Shown here piece by piece: positions 35,992-45,392 of a stretch of 64,000 nt of DNA. The stretch comes from Phycisphaerales bacterium (lineage in GTDB: Bacteria; Planctomycetota; Phycisphaerae; Phycisphaerales; UBA1924): NCBI GenBank assembly GCA_029260295.1, contig JAJDDN010000004.1, forward strand, positions 112,705-176,704, given 5' to 3'. Positions within the stretch are counted from its first letter, which is position 1. Every line of letters starts with the position of its first letter. The notes beneath the pieces are model-generated. The model was not told the origin of the DNA. It did no database searches and saw nothing but the letters and a program-made list of their open reading frames with translations. The position numbers were made by a program, and so were the translations under genes.

Positions 35992-37488
35992 TCAATCGCC
36001 AATCAGATCGCCCAGCCCCTTATTCAGATCATCAATATGACCCGCATACCGCTCGTACCTCTTGGTCGAGCTCGTATAAATCGGCTGGCGCACCTGTTCA
36101 TTACTCAGTGTCAACGCAACACGCCCAGACTTATGGAAATCAAGGCACGCTTCGTCAAACTCCAGACCAACAAAGTCCAGCAACGCCCGTGTCTTGCCTT
36201 CCTGATCCGCAACCGTGTCCTCGTACTGATTCTCAAAGATCGGAACCCCCACCCGATCATCACTCAGCACCGTTGTAAAGTGATCCGTGATCGATCGATA
36301 ATGCCGATAAAACTTCCCACAACTCTCAAGACCATAGCTATACGAATGGATCGTATTGAGCGACTCAAAGAAGCACGACAAACAGTTATCCCGAGGCTCC
36401 CGCCGGCAATGAATTATCCGCGCATCAGGAAACGCCAACGCGATCAATCCCATGTGCCAAAAATTCATCGGCGCCTTATCGGTAATCACCTCGACCCCGC
36501 CATCCCCCGCCATCGCCATGGTTTCTTGCCGGTAAACCTTGGCGAGCTCCACTATCTTCTCGGGTTCAAAATCACCAGGCCCAAGACTATATGGATCGCT
36601 CTTACCAGGTGCCGCACGCCAAAACAGCTCCGAAATCAGCCCCAGCTCCCCCGCACCAAACCCGAGCGGGTGCGAATCAATAATCTGCTCAGTCAAAGTC
36701 GTCCCAGAACGAGGCATCCCCAAAATAAACACAGGCCGAGGCATCCCCGTCTCAGGACGGACCAACCCCTCAAACCCCTCTGCCTTCCAAGCCCCACGCA
36801 ACGACTCCACCTGCCCAAGCACCGAAGCATCATCATACGCCGCCATTGAATGCTCTTTGGCCGCCGTAAACGCCACCATCGCCTCGCCATACCGCCCCGC
36901 ACGGTCATACAAATGACCAATCGAGTTCTGGGCCTTCCTCACCGATGAAGGCGAATGCTTCTGCCCATCATTGAGCAGCCCCTCGATCATCTCGATCGCC
37001 TCCCCCTCACGATCGCTCCGGAGCACCGCCCGCCCGAAGATCGCCGAAGCCTCCAAAGATTTCATCCCCTCATCGACCGATCTTTCGACTATTCCAATCG
37101 CTTCTTCTTTGTTCCCACTCAGAAGCAGCATATGACCCAATCCAGAAACCAGCGAAGGCACCCTGGGCTGCCGAACAATCTCATCACGCAAAAGCGAGAT
37201 CGCATCATCCAGATTCCCCGTCCGCGTCAATCCCTCGGCCAGCGTATTAAGCACCGCCACCCGATGAGGCTTGTGCGTGATGTGCTTAAGCGAACGCCTC
37301 GCAATCATCGCCCCCTCCTCAGGCTTCCCAAGACGCATTATCACACTCACATGCAACGCAACAATCGGCGGAAAGTACGGATCCTTCGCGTACAACTGCT
37401 GTGTAGTTTGGTAAGCCGCCCGCACCGACCCCTGCGCCACAAGCTTCTTGGCCTGATCAAACGCTTCCTTCTTCCCAAGCATCGGCAT
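35992..37488 (-). CDS. TPR-sulfotransferase fusion, paralogue 5
   Basis: A 498-residue near-duplicate of the gene at 33774-35282. It has TPR helices (about 5-215), the PAPS loop GMPRSGTTLTEQ at 257-268, the second motif HCRREPRDNCLSCFFES and the tail ALTLSNEQVRQPIYTSSTKRYERYAGH. Both members of the pair begin MP(V/M)(V/L)G(T/K)KEAF. The catalytic domain is the most conserved part and TPR residues vary, which fits selection on partner choice. A GGAGG sequence lies 7 bases before the ATG. It is the second half of a tandem sulfotransferase-asparaginase duplication. Confidence 0.86.
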   Translation of the reverse strand: MPMLGKKEAFDQAKKLVAQGSVRAAYQTTQQLYAKDPYFPPIVALHVSVIMRLGKPEEGAMIARRSLKHITHKPHRVAVLNTLAEGLTRTGNLDDAISLLRDEIVRQPRVPSLVSGLGHMLLLSGNKEEAIGIVERSVDEGMKSLEASAIFGRAVLRSDREGEAIEMIEGLLNDGQKHSPSSVRKAQNSIGHLYDRAGRYGEAMVAFTAAKEHSMAAYDDASVLGQVESLRGAWKAEGFEGLVRPETGMPRPVFILGMPRSGTTLTEQIIDSHPLGFGAGELGLISELFWRAAPGKSDPYSLGPGDFEPEKIVELAKVYRQETMAMAGDGGVEVITDKAPMNFWHMGLIALAFPDARIIHCRREPRDNCLSCFFESLNTIHSYSYGLESCGKFYRHYRSITDHFTTVLSDDRVGVPIFENQYEDTVADQEGKTRALLDFVGLEFDEACLDFHKSGRVALTLSNEQVRQPIYTSSTKRYERYAGHIDDLNKGLGDLIGD

Positions 37489-37576
37489 ACAAAGTCCTCC
37501 AAATACCCACTACTCGGCCCGATGAACACGCCATCGCACAGCCCCCGATCCATCGACCCAAACGCATCACAACCTT

Positions 37577-37759
37577 ATGCCAATCCCCCAGATCACACCC
37601 ATCACAAAACACAGAAACTCCCCAAATAACCCCAACAAATCACTCCCCACCACCAGCCCCCTCGCCCCAGGAATCTATGTAGTCGCCCACGGCCACGCCC
37701 TCCCCTTCCCCGGCCCAATCAAAGACCGAGAACGAGGCACCTTCGTCCAACCCACATAA
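37577..37759 (+). pseudogene. Deleted remnant of the asparaginase-like gene
   Basis: This 60-codon frame keeps both ends of the asparaginase-like gene at 35373 but not its middle. It starts in the same context (ACAACCTTATGCC, then CCCAGATCAC) and, after about 28 unrelated codons, resumes with LAPGIYVVAHGHALPFPGP and DRERGTF, nearly base-identical to 35815-35905. Some 120 internal codons, including the HGTDT motif, are gone, and the GGTIEK motif is mutated. It lies divergent from the second sulfotransferase just as the intact gene lies next to the first, so it marks a tandem cassette duplication followed by decay. Confidence 0.85.
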
Positions 37760-37762
37760 ATC

Positions 37763-37965
37763 GGGTGCCACGGCTTGACCGTCTTCGGCAAGCCGTGTCT
37801 TCCAAATGCCAACCACATCGGGTGCCCTTACTCGCCGTCTTCGGCGCAGTGAGGTCTTGCTTAATCACTCCGGTGCCCTCCTTCGACCGTCTTCGGCGAA
37901 GGAGGTCTTCGTGGTTCAAACAGTTCCCGCTCTCCCTTCACCCAACAGGCTGAAGAAGGGCACCC
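37763..37965. repeat. Cluster of four TCTT-type hairpin elements
   Basis: Copy 1 (37763-37803): arms ACGGCTTG/CAAGCCGT. Copy 2 (37820-37858): arms CCTTACT/AGTGAGG with one T-G pair, inner stem CGCCG/CGGCG. Copy 3 (37871-37910): arms CTCCTTCG/CGAAGGAG. All three are on the plus strand with GGTGCC before and GTCTT(C) after, and TCTT in the loop. Copy 4 (37930-37965, minus) is diverged: GGGTGCC, arms CCTTC/GAAGG, inner CAGCC/GGGTG around TGTT. The cluster fills the space between the asparaginase remnant and the HNH gene and stops 6 bases short of the HNH stop codon. Confidence 0.85.
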
Positions 37966-37971
37966 AACTCA

Positions 37972-38712
37972 CTATGAACTCAGAATATACTTCAACTCTT
38001 CTATTTCCATAGTCGAGTCCCGTTTTCGATGCAGCATCGCATGACAATTTGGGCAAACAGGCACAAGATCAGTTTTCGGATCTATTTCATATTCGCCGGT
38101 TATGCCAGCCAGTGGAAGAAGATGATGTACATGGATAAACCCTTCACCTAACTCACCAAATCGATCTCCGAAGTTGAATCCACAAACGACACATGAGCAT
38201 CCATGAATCCTAATGCACGCCTGCCGAGCTTCAACACTCCGCTCAAAGGCATTGACGCTGATCTGAAATGCCGTGCCCTCTGTGTATTTCTTTTTCGATG
38301 GAAGTTCTTCGGCTAGGCGTTGCACCGCATCCGGATCCTCTGCATACCACTCTGATCCACGCCGAAAGAGTTTTTTTTCTGATAGTACGGGATTAAACTT
38401 ACCAATTTTTCCTGGACCTGATTCATCCTCACCGTGCAGTTCTTCTGAGTACTTCATCGGAAAGGTCATTAATCGATAATTCTCCTCCTGAATCAATCGC
38501 ACATGCTCTCTGGATTGCGAATACCCCGACGCTTTTTTCCCCTTACCTGTTATCATCCACTTCTCAGCAAGGATCAATGCTGACTTACCGTCATTCCATC
38601 GATCCCATGCACCAAAAATAATGAATCGTTCTGATTCATTGATGAATGACCAACTCCAATACCAGTTTTTGCATGTGGCCCCATGAGATTCAATGAATTT
38701 CTTCCGGTTCAT
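37972..38712 (-). CDS. HNH endonuclease (McrA-like), accessory
   Basis: A 246-residue protein with a C-terminal HNH nuclease domain (about 165-240). It shows the zinc-binding pair CVVCG, the catalytic HVHHLLPLA, and VCPNCHAMLHRK with the second Cys pair and final His. The N-terminal 150 residues form a separate domain (WYWSWSFINESERFIIFGAWDR, later GKKASGYSQSREHVRLI) that may recognise modified DNA, as in McrA-type restriction enzymes; this is inference. The ATG at 38712 (MNRKKF) is preferred to one six codons earlier. The gene is clearly more AT-rich than gcvP beside it and abuts a hairpin repeat cluster. Confidence 0.75.
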   Translation of the reverse strand: MNRKKFIESHGATCKNWYWSWSFINESERFIIFGAWDRWNDGKSALILAEKWMITGKGKKASGYSQSREHVRLIQEENYRLMTFPMKYSEELHGEDESGPGKIGKFNPVLSEKKLFRRGSEWYAEDPDAVQRLAEELPSKKKYTEGTAFQISVNAFERSVEARQACIRIHGCSCVVCGFNFGDRFGELGEGFIHVHHLLPLAGITGEYEIDPKTDLVPVCPNCHAMLHRKRDSTMEIEELKYILSS

Positions 38713-38740
38713 ATCATTCCCTTTATGCAATTAACAAACT

Positions 38741-41686
38741 TTACTCTTCACAAACCTCATCCACACTCACACAACTGCACACAAGATTCCGATCCCCATA
38801 CGGATTGTCCACCCGCCCAACCGGAGCCCAGAACTTAAACCGCCGCAGATGCTCCGCCGGATACGCCGCGACATCGCGCGAATACGGATGGCTCCACTCA
38901 TCAGCCCCCACCGCCGCGATCGAGTGCGGCGCCCCCTTGAGCGGATTATCCTCCCGAGGCATCGTCCCCTCCTCAATATCCCGGATCTCCCCACGGATCG
39001 TAATCATCGCATCACAGAACCGATCAAGCTCCGCCTTGGATTCGCTCTCCGTCGGCTCAACCATCAGCGTCCCCGCCACAGGCCAGCTCATCGTCGGTGC
39101 ATGGAACCCAAAGTCAATCAGCCGCTTGGCAATATCATCAATCTCGATCCCGGCTGATTTTTTAAACGCCCGGCAGTCCATCACAAACTCATGCGCCACC
39201 CGCCCCTTGGACCCACGGAACAAAATATCATAATGATCCTTCAAACGCTCCGCCATGTAGTTCGCGTTCAAAACAGCAACCTGCGAAGCCCGCGTCAATC
39301 CCCGCTTGCCCATCAGCGCGATGTACACCCAAGAAATCGGCAGAATACTCGGCGACCCTTCGGGCGCAGCGCTCACAGGCCCAACCGAGCCCCCCATCCC
39401 ACCCCCCCAAACCCCAGCCTCCCGGATCGGATGCGTCGGAAGGAACGGCTTAAGTTTACTATTGACCCCGATCGGCCCCATCCCAGGACCGCCACCACCA
39501 TGCGGGATACAAAAAGTCTTGTGCAGATTCAGGTGACATACATCAGCCCCATAATCCCCAGGCCGGCACATCCCAACCTGCGCATTCATGTTCGCCCCAT
39601 CCAGATACACCATCCCACCATTGTCGTGCACCACCTGCGTCATCTCAAGAATGCGATCATCAAACACCCCGCAGGTTGACGGGTAGGTAATCATCGCCGC
39701 CGCAAGCGTGTCCTTGTATTTCTCGGCCTGCGCAACAAGATCCTCAAACACAATCGTCCCAGACTCATCAACCTTGACCGCAACAACCTTCAACCCCGCA
39801 ACCACCGCCGACGCCGGATTCGTCCCATGCGCACTTGTCGGGATCAAACACACATCCCGCTTGCCATCCCCCCGGCTCTCGTGATACGCACGGATCGCAA
39901 GCAACCCCGCATACTCCCCCTGCGAACCCGCATTGGGCATCAGCGATACCGCTTCAAACCCAGTGATCTCCCCGAGCCAAGCCTCAAGCTGATCAAACAA
40001 CTCAAAGTACCCTGTGCACTGATCCGCCGGAGCAAATGGATGCATATGGGCAAACTCACGCCAGCTCACTGGCACCATCTCGGTCGTCGCATTAAGCTTC
40101 ATCGTGCACGACCCCAGCGGGATCATCGAATGCGCCAAAGACAACTCACGCGACTGCAGCTCCGATATATACCGAAGCATCTCCGTCTCTGACCGATGCG
40201 AGTTAAACACATCATGCGTCATAAACGGACTCGTCCGCGCCAGCCCGCCCGCAACCTCAACCGTAGCCTGATCGAACAAATCCCCAAACGAAACCGACCC
40301 GCCACCAAAGGCCGCGATCAGATCCGTTACCAATCCTTCGTCGCTGGTTTCATCAAGCGTGATCCCCACAGACCCATCCCCGAAGTCCCGCAGGTTGATC
40401 CGCCGCTCGCGCGCCGCATTCATCACCACACCACTATCCCCATTGACCTTAACCCGAAGCGTATCAAACACCAAGCCATCAAGCCCACCGTCAATCTCAT
40501 GCCCAAGCCCAATCAAACCAACCCGGAGCGTCTCGGTCATCCCATGGATCTTCTTGGCAATCGCTTTCAAACCATCAGGCCCGTGGTACACGCCATACAT
40601 CGAAGCCATCACCGCGAGTAGAACCTGAGCCGTGCAAATATTGCTCGTCGCCCGGTCCCTCTTAATATGCTGCTCCCGCGTCTGAACCGCAAGCCGCAGC
40701 GCAGGCTTCCCATGCGAATCCACCGACATCCCCACCAAACGACCAGGCATCTTCCGCACAAACTCATCCCGAGTCGCCATAAACCCAGCATGAGGCCCAC
40801 CGAACCCCATCGGCACCCCAAACCGCTGCGCCGATCCCACCACAATATCAGCCCCCTTCGCGCCCCACTCCCCCGGAGGCGTCAGCAGCGTCAGCGAAAG
40901 CAAATCCACAGCCGCAACAACCATCGAGCCATTCTCATGCGCCCAGTCCGTCAGCTTCTCCCAGCACTCGACCCGACCATCGCTCGTCGGATACGAAATC
41001 AGGATCCCCGCAACATCCGGGTTCTCCATATCAAAGCCCTGCGCGTTCTGCACAACAACCTTGATCCCGAGCGAACGCCCCCGCGTCTGCACCACCGCAA
41101 TCGTCTGCGGGTGACAATCATCCGCCACATAAAATGTCTTCCGCTTCCCCCTCAAAATAGCCACGCACATCGCCATCGCTTCAGCCGCACTCGTCCCCTC
41201 ATCGAGCATCGAAGAGTTCGCCAAAGGCAACCCAGTCAGATCACACACCATCGTCTGAAAATTCAACAACGCCTCAAGCCGACCCTGCGCCGTCTCAGGC
41301 TGGTAAGGCGTGTACTGCGTATACCACTGCGGATTCTCAAACACATTCCGCCCAATCACCCCAGGCGTCACCGTCCCCACATACCCCATCCCGATACACG
41401 ACCGGAACACTGTGTTCTTATCAGCGATCTCCCGCAGATCCCGAAGCAACACCCGCTCGCTGCGAGCCGCGGGAAGCTCAAGCTCTCGATCCATCCGAAT
41501 CGACGCAGGCACCACCTCATCAATAAACGAGTCCATCGACCCCGCCCCAACAACCGCCAGCATCGCCGCAACATCGCTCTCATTGGGCCCCACATGCCGA
41601 GCAACAAACTCGCCCAGTCCCCCCACACCACCAGAGCCGGCACAAGCATCCAAATCCCGCACCACAGCAACATCAGTCATCGACAT
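38741..41686 (-). CDS. gcvP: Glycine dehydrogenase (decarboxylating), P-protein
   Basis: GcvP is the PLP-dependent P-protein of the glycine cleavage system, which decarboxylates glycine and passes the aminomethyl group to the lipoyl H-protein. The 981-residue protein is the fused, homodimeric type. The N-terminal half starts [21 protein letters not shown] and the C-terminal half contains the PLP lysine in [18 protein letters not shown] (Lys about 723). [18 protein letters not shown] sequence is present as [18 protein letters not shown] 7 bases before the ATG supports the start. gcvT and gcvH are not adjacent, and no glycine riboswitch was seen in the 200 bases upstream. Confidence 0.97.
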   Translation of the reverse strand: MSMTDVAVVRDLDACAGSGGVGGLGEFVARHVGPNESDVAAMLAVVGAGSMDSFIDEVVPASIRMDRELELPAARSERVLLRDLREIADKNTVFRSCIGMGYVGTVTPGVIGRNVFENPQWYTQYTPYQPETAQGRLEALLNFQTMVCDLTGLPLANSSMLDEGTSAAEAMAMCVAILRGKRKTFYVADDCHPQTIAVVQTRGRSLGIKVVVQNAQGFDMENPDVAGILISYPTSDGRVECWEKLTDWAHENGSMVVAAVDLLSLTLLTPPGEWGAKGADIVVGSAQRFGVPMGFGGPHAGFMATRDEFVRKMPGRLVGMSVDSHGKPALRLAVQTREQHIKRDRATSNICTAQVLLAVMASMYGVYHGPDGLKAIAKKIHGMTETLRVGLIGLGHEIDGGLDGLVFDTLRVKVNGDSGVVMNAARERRINLRDFGDGSVGITLDETSDEGLVTDLIAAFGGGSVSFGDLFDQATVEVAGGLARTSPFMTHDVFNSHRSETEMLRYISELQSRELSLAHSMIPLGSCTMKLNATTEMVPVSWREFAHMHPFAPADQCTGYFELFDQLEAWLGEITGFEAVSLMPNAGSQGEYAGLLAIRAYHESRGDGKRDVCLIPTSAHGTNPASAVVAGLKVVAVKVDESGTIVFEDLVAQAEKYKDTLAAAMITYPSTCGVFDDRILEMTQVVHDNGGMVYLDGANMNAQVGMCRPGDYGADVCHLNLHKTFCIPHGGGGPGMGPIGVNSKLKPFLPTHPIREAGVWGGGMGGSVGPVSAAPEGSPSILPISWVYIALMGKRGLTRASQVAVLNANYMAERLKDHYDILFRGSKGRVAHEFVMDCRAFKKSAGIEIDDIAKRLIDFGFHAPTMSWPVAGTLMVEPTESESKAELDRFCDAMITIRGEIRDIEEGTMPREDNPLKGAPHSIAAVGADEWSHPYSRDVAAYPAEHLRRFKFWAPVGRVDNPYGDRNLVCSCVSVDEVCEE

Positions 41687-41761
41687 ATCAGCTCTCCAGA
41701 GAGTGACTCAATCCAACACAGGCCCATCCAACGAACCAGGACACAATCATAGACTCTTCCT

Positions 41762-41799
41762 CCCTCTCCCATTCTGATGGGAGAGGGCCGGGGTGAGGG
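41762..41799. repeat. CTCTCCC palindrome with GGGTGAGGG tail
   Basis: CCCTCTCCCAT and ATGGGAGAGGG pair around TCTG, followed by CCGGGGTGAGGG. The same element occurs at 52191, 53401 and 61295. It resembles REP-like palindromes found in many bacterial genomes. A pyrimidine-rich stretch with copies of CCCATTGCC (about 41855-41882) follows it, up to the apt stop codon. Confidence 0.8.
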
Positions 41800-41887
41800 C
41801 TCCATGCCTTCTCAAAATCTTCCTCTCATCCCTCCTCTTCTCTTCCTCTTCCCCCATTGCCTATTGCCCTCTTCCCCATTGCCCTCT

Positions 41888-42424
41888 TCAATACCGCAGC
41901 ACCGAATGCACATCCCCAAAATCAACCAACCGATCCCGCCCATTCAAAAACTCCAGCTCAATCAAAACCACAACCGCCTCGATAATCGCCCCGGTCTTGG
42001 CCACCAGCCCGCACGCCGCCTCCATCGTCCCCCCCGTCGCCAGCAGATCATCCACCATCAGCACCCGAGCCCCAGACCCAAGCGCATCCTGATGAATCTC
42101 CAGCGTATCAGTCCCATACTCCAGCGCATACTCCGCCCGGTGCACCGCCCGAGGCAGCTTCCCAGGCTTCCGCACAGGCACAAACCCCGCAGACAACGCC
42201 TGAGCAATCGCAATCCCAAAGATAAACCCACGAGACTCCGCGCCCACCACCAAATCAATCCCCTTGCCCCGGTACGGATTGGCCATCAGCTCCACCGCAA
42301 GCGCAAGAGCCCCCGCATCCCCAAGCAAAGGCGTGAAATCCTTGTACACCACCCCCTCAACCGGAAAGTCAGGAACATCCCGGATCAAACCATCCAACCG
42401 AGCCATCGTCTCTTCGTTATACAT
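41888..42424 (-). CDS. apt: Adenine phosphoribosyltransferase
   Basis: Apt salvages adenine with PRPP to give AMP. The 178-residue protein has the usual length and motifs: IRDVPDFPVEGVVYKDFTPLL near the N-terminus, DLVVGAESRGFIFG, the flexible-loop region RKPGKLPRAVHRAEYALEYG and the PRPP-binding VLMVDDLLATGGTMEAA. GGAG 7 bases before the ATG supports the start; a second ATG lies six codons in. It is followed by a palindromic repeat and is not in an obvious operon. Confidence 0.95.
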   Translation of the reverse strand: MYNEETMARLDGLIRDVPDFPVEGVVYKDFTPLLGDAGALALAVELMANPYRGKGIDLVVGAESRGFIFGIAIAQALSAGFVPVRKPGKLPRAVHRAEYALEYGTDTLEIHQDALGSGARVLMVDDLLATGGTMEAACGLVAKTGAIIEAVVVLIELEFLNGRDRLVDFGDVHSVLRY

Positions 42425-42575
42425 ATCAAATCTCCATTCAGACCAACCATCCTATTCACCGCCGCCCCCCAAACACCAACAAACCACCCCCTTGTGCCCA
42501 AACCCAATTTTCGGTATCATCCAAGTCCACCACACGCCAAATCCCCCGGAATCCACCCCCGTGCAACTCCCCCCC

Positions 42576-43088
42576 ATGCGTCCCAAGTTCAACTTCGACT
42601 TCCCCATCGCCCAAGATCAAGCCTTAGAGCTCCTCGTTGGCGTCATGGACAACGACGACCACCCCATCGAAGGCCGCTCGGCAGGCAACCACCTCATGCT
42701 CGTCATCCCCATCAAAGACCGCCATTTCTGGTCCCCCTGGCTCAACATCGAAGCACGCGAAAACGACCTCCCTGATCCAAACACCCACATCCAAGGCCGC
42801 TTCTCCCCCAACCCCTCCGTCTGGACCGCCTTCATGCTCGTCTACTCCTCCCTCGCCGTCCTCGCTTTCCTCGCCGCCATGTTCGCCGCCTCCCAGCTCA
42901 TCATGGGCAACCCCCCCTGGGCCTTCTATTTCCTCATCCCCATCATCCTCATCGCCGCCGCCATGTACTGGGCATCGCTCATCGGCCAGAAAATCGCCCA
43001 CGAACAAATGCAGCTCCTCTACCGCGTCACCCTCGAAACCCTCGCCCACAGCTCAGGCATCGAAACCCTCACCCACCCAGAGCCGTAA
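42576..43088 (+). CDS. Small membrane protein of unknown function
   Basis: About 170 residues, with a soluble N-terminal half (MRPKFNFDFPIAQDQALELLVGVMD, NHLMLVIPIKDRHFWSPWLNIEARE) and two close membrane helices at about residues 88-106 and 112-132. The open frame extends far upstream, but an in-frame GTG at 42561 or the ATG at 42576 is the likely start because the sequence before them is low-complexity. The short cytoplasmic tail follows. It is 8 bases before the META-domain gene and probably co-transcribed with it. No family recognised. Confidence 0.6.
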   Translation: MRPKFNFDFPIAQDQALELLVGVMDNDDHPIEGRSAGNHLMLVIPIKDRHFWSPWLNIEARENDLPDPNTHIQGRFSPNPSVWTAFMLVYSSLAVLAFLAAMFAASQLIMGNPPWAFYFLIPIILIAAAMYWASLIGQKIAHEQMQLLYRVTLETLAHSSGIETLTHPEP

Positions 43089-43096
43089 GATTCATT

Positions 43097-43603
43097 ATGA
43101 ACACCAAACACCTCATCCACCTATTTCTCGCAGCAGCCATCCTCTTCACCACCGCCGCCTGCGAAAACGAAAAACGAGAGGACGACAAAGAACTCATCCG
43201 AGTCGACGCCGCCCCCCACGCAAACCTCGTCAACCAAGCCAAACAAGACTGGACCTGGATCTCAGGCACCACCTGGATCATCACCTCCATCGAAGGCCAA
43301 GCCCCACTCCAAAACACAACCCTCTGGCTCCGCTTCGAAGACCACACCTGGATGTCAGGATCCGCAGGCTGCAACCACCTCTCAGCAAGCTACGACCGAA
43401 GAGGAATCGACGGCCTAAAAATAACCCAAATCGCCGCAACCAAAATGCACTGCGCCCAGCCCCAAGGCACCATGCAACAAGAATCCCGCTTCCTCCACAT
43501 CCTCGCAAACACCGACGCCTACCACGCCGAACCCAACACCCTCACCCTCTCCACCAACGCCATCACCATGCTCACCTTCACCAGAGCCGACCCAACTGAA
43601 TAA
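43097..43603 (+). CDS. META-domain (HslJ-like) lipoprotein
   Basis: A 168-residue lipoprotein with a signal peptide and a lipobox-like TAAC at about residue 22. The mature part is a META domain, as in the heat-shock protein HslJ: WIITSIEGQAP, LWLRFEDHTWMSGSAGCNHLSASYD, ITQIAATKMHCAQPQGTMQQESRFLHIL and a final strand TMLTFTRAD. Two cysteines (in GCNHL and MHCAQ) are in the usual places. In E. coli, HslJ is an outer-membrane protein linked to novobiocin tolerance; the role here is unknown. It follows a small membrane protein gene. Confidence 0.8.
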   Translation: MNTKHLIHLFLAAAILFTTAACENEKREDDKELIRVDAAPHANLVNQAKQDWTWISGTTWIITSIEGQAPLQNTTLWLRFEDHTWMSGSAGCNHLSASYDRRGIDGLKITQIAATKMHCAQPQGTMQQESRFLHILANTDAYHAEPNTLTLSTNAITMLTFTRADPTE

Positions 43604-43642
43604 CAGCCCGTGGTGCGGGTGCCCTTGAACCCCACCCCCAGA

Positions 43643-44998
43643 TCACCGCCCCCGAGATGCCAACGCCTCTTTGATCAGCGGGTAGGCACAATACACACAC
43701 TGATCCCGCCCAACACGCCGCCGCTGAATCCGCCGAAGCACAGCCCGGCTAATCCAGTGCACCATCCGCCAGAACAAATACAACACAACAAGGACAAGGC
43801 AGATATACCCCGGCGAAAAACTGATCCAATACAACGCATCGCCACCCCCAAGCCGCACCTCCCACCAATACAACCCGCTGACATCGAACCTTGGCTCACC
43901 CCGTAGATGCACCGGCGGCTCAATCTGATTGGCAGCAACAATCGGTTCGCTCTCGTAAAAACTCTGTTTCCCCAGCCGGACCAATGGTTGATGCTGACTC
44001 AACCCGCTCATCCAAGTATCCGTGTGAGTAACATACCCCCGATCAATGGCGGCGCACACAACAAGCCCATCGTGTTCATCCACCATTCCAAGTTCGCGGC
44101 TCATCGATCCAATCAACGCCGACAACCCGTCATCGTGCCCGAGTGCACCGCGAATTTCACCGAGTGTATATTCCCCGGTGCTCGATTGCTCAGCCCCATG
44201 CAATGGTGAATACCCAAACTGATGTGGACGAAGCACCGCATAGATCGTCGTGCCGATCAGGCAAGCGACAAACAAAGCCAATCGTCCACGCTTGGCGAAC
44301 TCAACACCAACAAACCGACCAATCACGCCAACGCCGAACACCGCCACCAAACACAACGAGATCTGCGCCAACACACCCACAGGATTGTAAGTGTCCTTGA
44401 TATACTCCGCCCCGTTGTGATTTATGCGGATTACCTCCCACGGAAACCCGCCTGAAGAGGGCTCGAGCAACATGTAAGGCGTGCTGTTGTATGACCCCGG
44501 ATCACGCACATCGCTCACATTGGCCATCACCATCTTCGAGTAACCGATCCCGCCAAATCCGTACCGATCATCAACCAAGATTGTTCCGCTCATCGCCTTG
44601 CTCACAAAGCGGATCCGCATCAACTCATTATCAATCGACTCCTCCTCGATCAGCTCACCGAGCCATCCAACCAAATCATCTCTACCCGACAGATCTCCCC
44701 CATCCGCCTCAATCAGCCGATCAAGCGCCACCATCTTCTCGCTGTAATTGACCCACGAGGCCCGACTGGGCTCTGTATTCTCCCAATACGCATAGTTATT
44801 CCCGAGCCTTCCCTGGCTCCAAGGCGAAGCCGACACAAAGAGCACCATCGCCACAATCACCCAAACAACAAACGGAATAACCCGCGACCGGTGAAACCAA
44901 GCCCGCCCCGTATCCTCAACAATGCAGATATTCTGGCCGCACTCAGAACAAACAATATTACTTCCATCCTCGACATTTTGATCATTCGAAGTATTCAT
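43643..44998 (-). CDS. Multi-pass membrane protein with terminal Cys pairs, unknown
   Basis: About 451 residues with no recognised family. The N-terminus holds CSECGQNIC, a possible half zinc ribbon, and the C-terminus has CVYCAYPL, so both ends may bind metal in the cytoplasm. Membrane helices are visible at about 40-58 (VIPFVVWVIVAMVLFVS), 215-240, 245-262 and 400-420 (YICLVLVVLYLFWRMV). The region between the first and second helices, about 150 residues, is likely periplasmic. The ATG at 44998 was chosen over one five codons earlier. It may be a Phycisphaerae-specific protein. Confidence 0.55.
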   Translation of the reverse strand: MNTSNDQNVEDGSNIVCSECGQNICIVEDTGRAWFHRSRVIPFVVWVIVAMVLFVSASPWSQGRLGNNYAYWENTEPSRASWVNYSEKMVALDRLIEADGGDLSGRDDLVGWLGELIEEESIDNELMRIRFVSKAMSGTILVDDRYGFGGIGYSKMVMANVSDVRDPGSYNSTPYMLLEPSSGGFPWEVIRINHNGAEYIKDTYNPVGVLAQISLCLVAVFGVGVIGRFVGVEFAKRGRLALFVACLIGTTIYAVLRPHQFGYSPLHGAEQSSTGEYTLGEIRGALGHDDGLSALIGSMSRELGMVDEHDGLVVCAAIDRGYVTHTDTWMSGLSQHQPLVRLGKQSFYESEPIVAANQIEPPVHLRGEPRFDVSGLYWWEVRLGGGDALYWISFSPGYICLVLVVLYLFWRMVHWISRAVLRRIQRRRVGRDQCVYCAYPLIKEALASRGR

Positions 44999-45013
44999 GT
45001 TTGAGTATACCAC

Positions 45014-45245
45014 GGCTTTCAGATCTAGCTTTAAATCTGCATTATTGTCATTTCGACACCGAGTTCACAGCAGGATGCCCATAAACTCCCACTGAGCACG
45101 CACACTACGAATAACAAACTCTCCCATAAGCACTCAGTTCCTATCAATTCATCCAAATTCTAAGCTCCACCCCCATCCCCTCCCCCCATCAACCCGATAC
45201 ACTCCACCCCATGACACCCACATTCGCCCCAATACGAATTACCAT
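45014..45245. other. Intergenic region without a recognised feature
   Basis: This is the first part of the 380-base gap between the divergent membrane protein and ileS genes. It holds AT-rich sequence close to the membrane-protein start and a C-rich stretch with several ACCCC runs. No open frame, terminator or repeat was supported. The structured ileS leader follows at 45246. Confidence 0.5.
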
Positions 45246-45326
45246 GCCCCGCTGAGGGCTGATGCAGACCTCTTCTCATAAGAGCCCGCATCCGTGTCAA
45301 AGCGGGGCCGCCGACCAAATCGGCCG
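45246..45326 (+). promoter_or_regulatory. Structured leader upstream of ileS
   Basis: Three nested perfect pairings form one long hairpin: GCCCCGCT (45246-45253) with AGCGGGGC (45301-45308), GATGC (45261-45265) with GCATC (45288-45292), and CTCTT (45270-45274) with AAGAG (45280-45284) around CTCAT. A second hairpin, GCCGA/TCGGC with loop CCAAA, follows at 45310-45324. The structure ends 69 bases before the ileS ATG. It could be an RNA leader that controls ileS; it does not show the T-box conserved bulge, and no known riboswitch class was recognised. Confidence 0.45.
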
Positions 45327-45392
45327 ACCTCACCCCCTACAATCTGACCACACAATAACGCCGCTCCATGCTGCGCCACGGATACCCCAAAA

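Noticed and set aside
37577..37759. Functional small protein instead of an asparaginase remnant
   Set aside because: Both ends match the neighbouring asparaginase gene with the catalytic middle deleted; a decayed copy is the simpler reading.
37763..37965. Hairpin elements as rho-independent terminators
   Set aside because: The stems are not followed by T tracts and occur in both orientations in clusters, so simple termination does not explain them.
41687..41760. Glycine riboswitch before gcvP
   Set aside because: The region is too short and lacks the conserved core; only a small CTCTC/GAGAG hairpin is present.
41777..42775. 332-codon plus-strand frame over apt
   Set aside because: Pro/Arg/His-rich translation, antisense to a clear apt gene.
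45246..45326. T-box leader for ileS
   Set aside because: No T-box bulge sequence or antiterminator pattern is visible, so only a structured leader is claimed.
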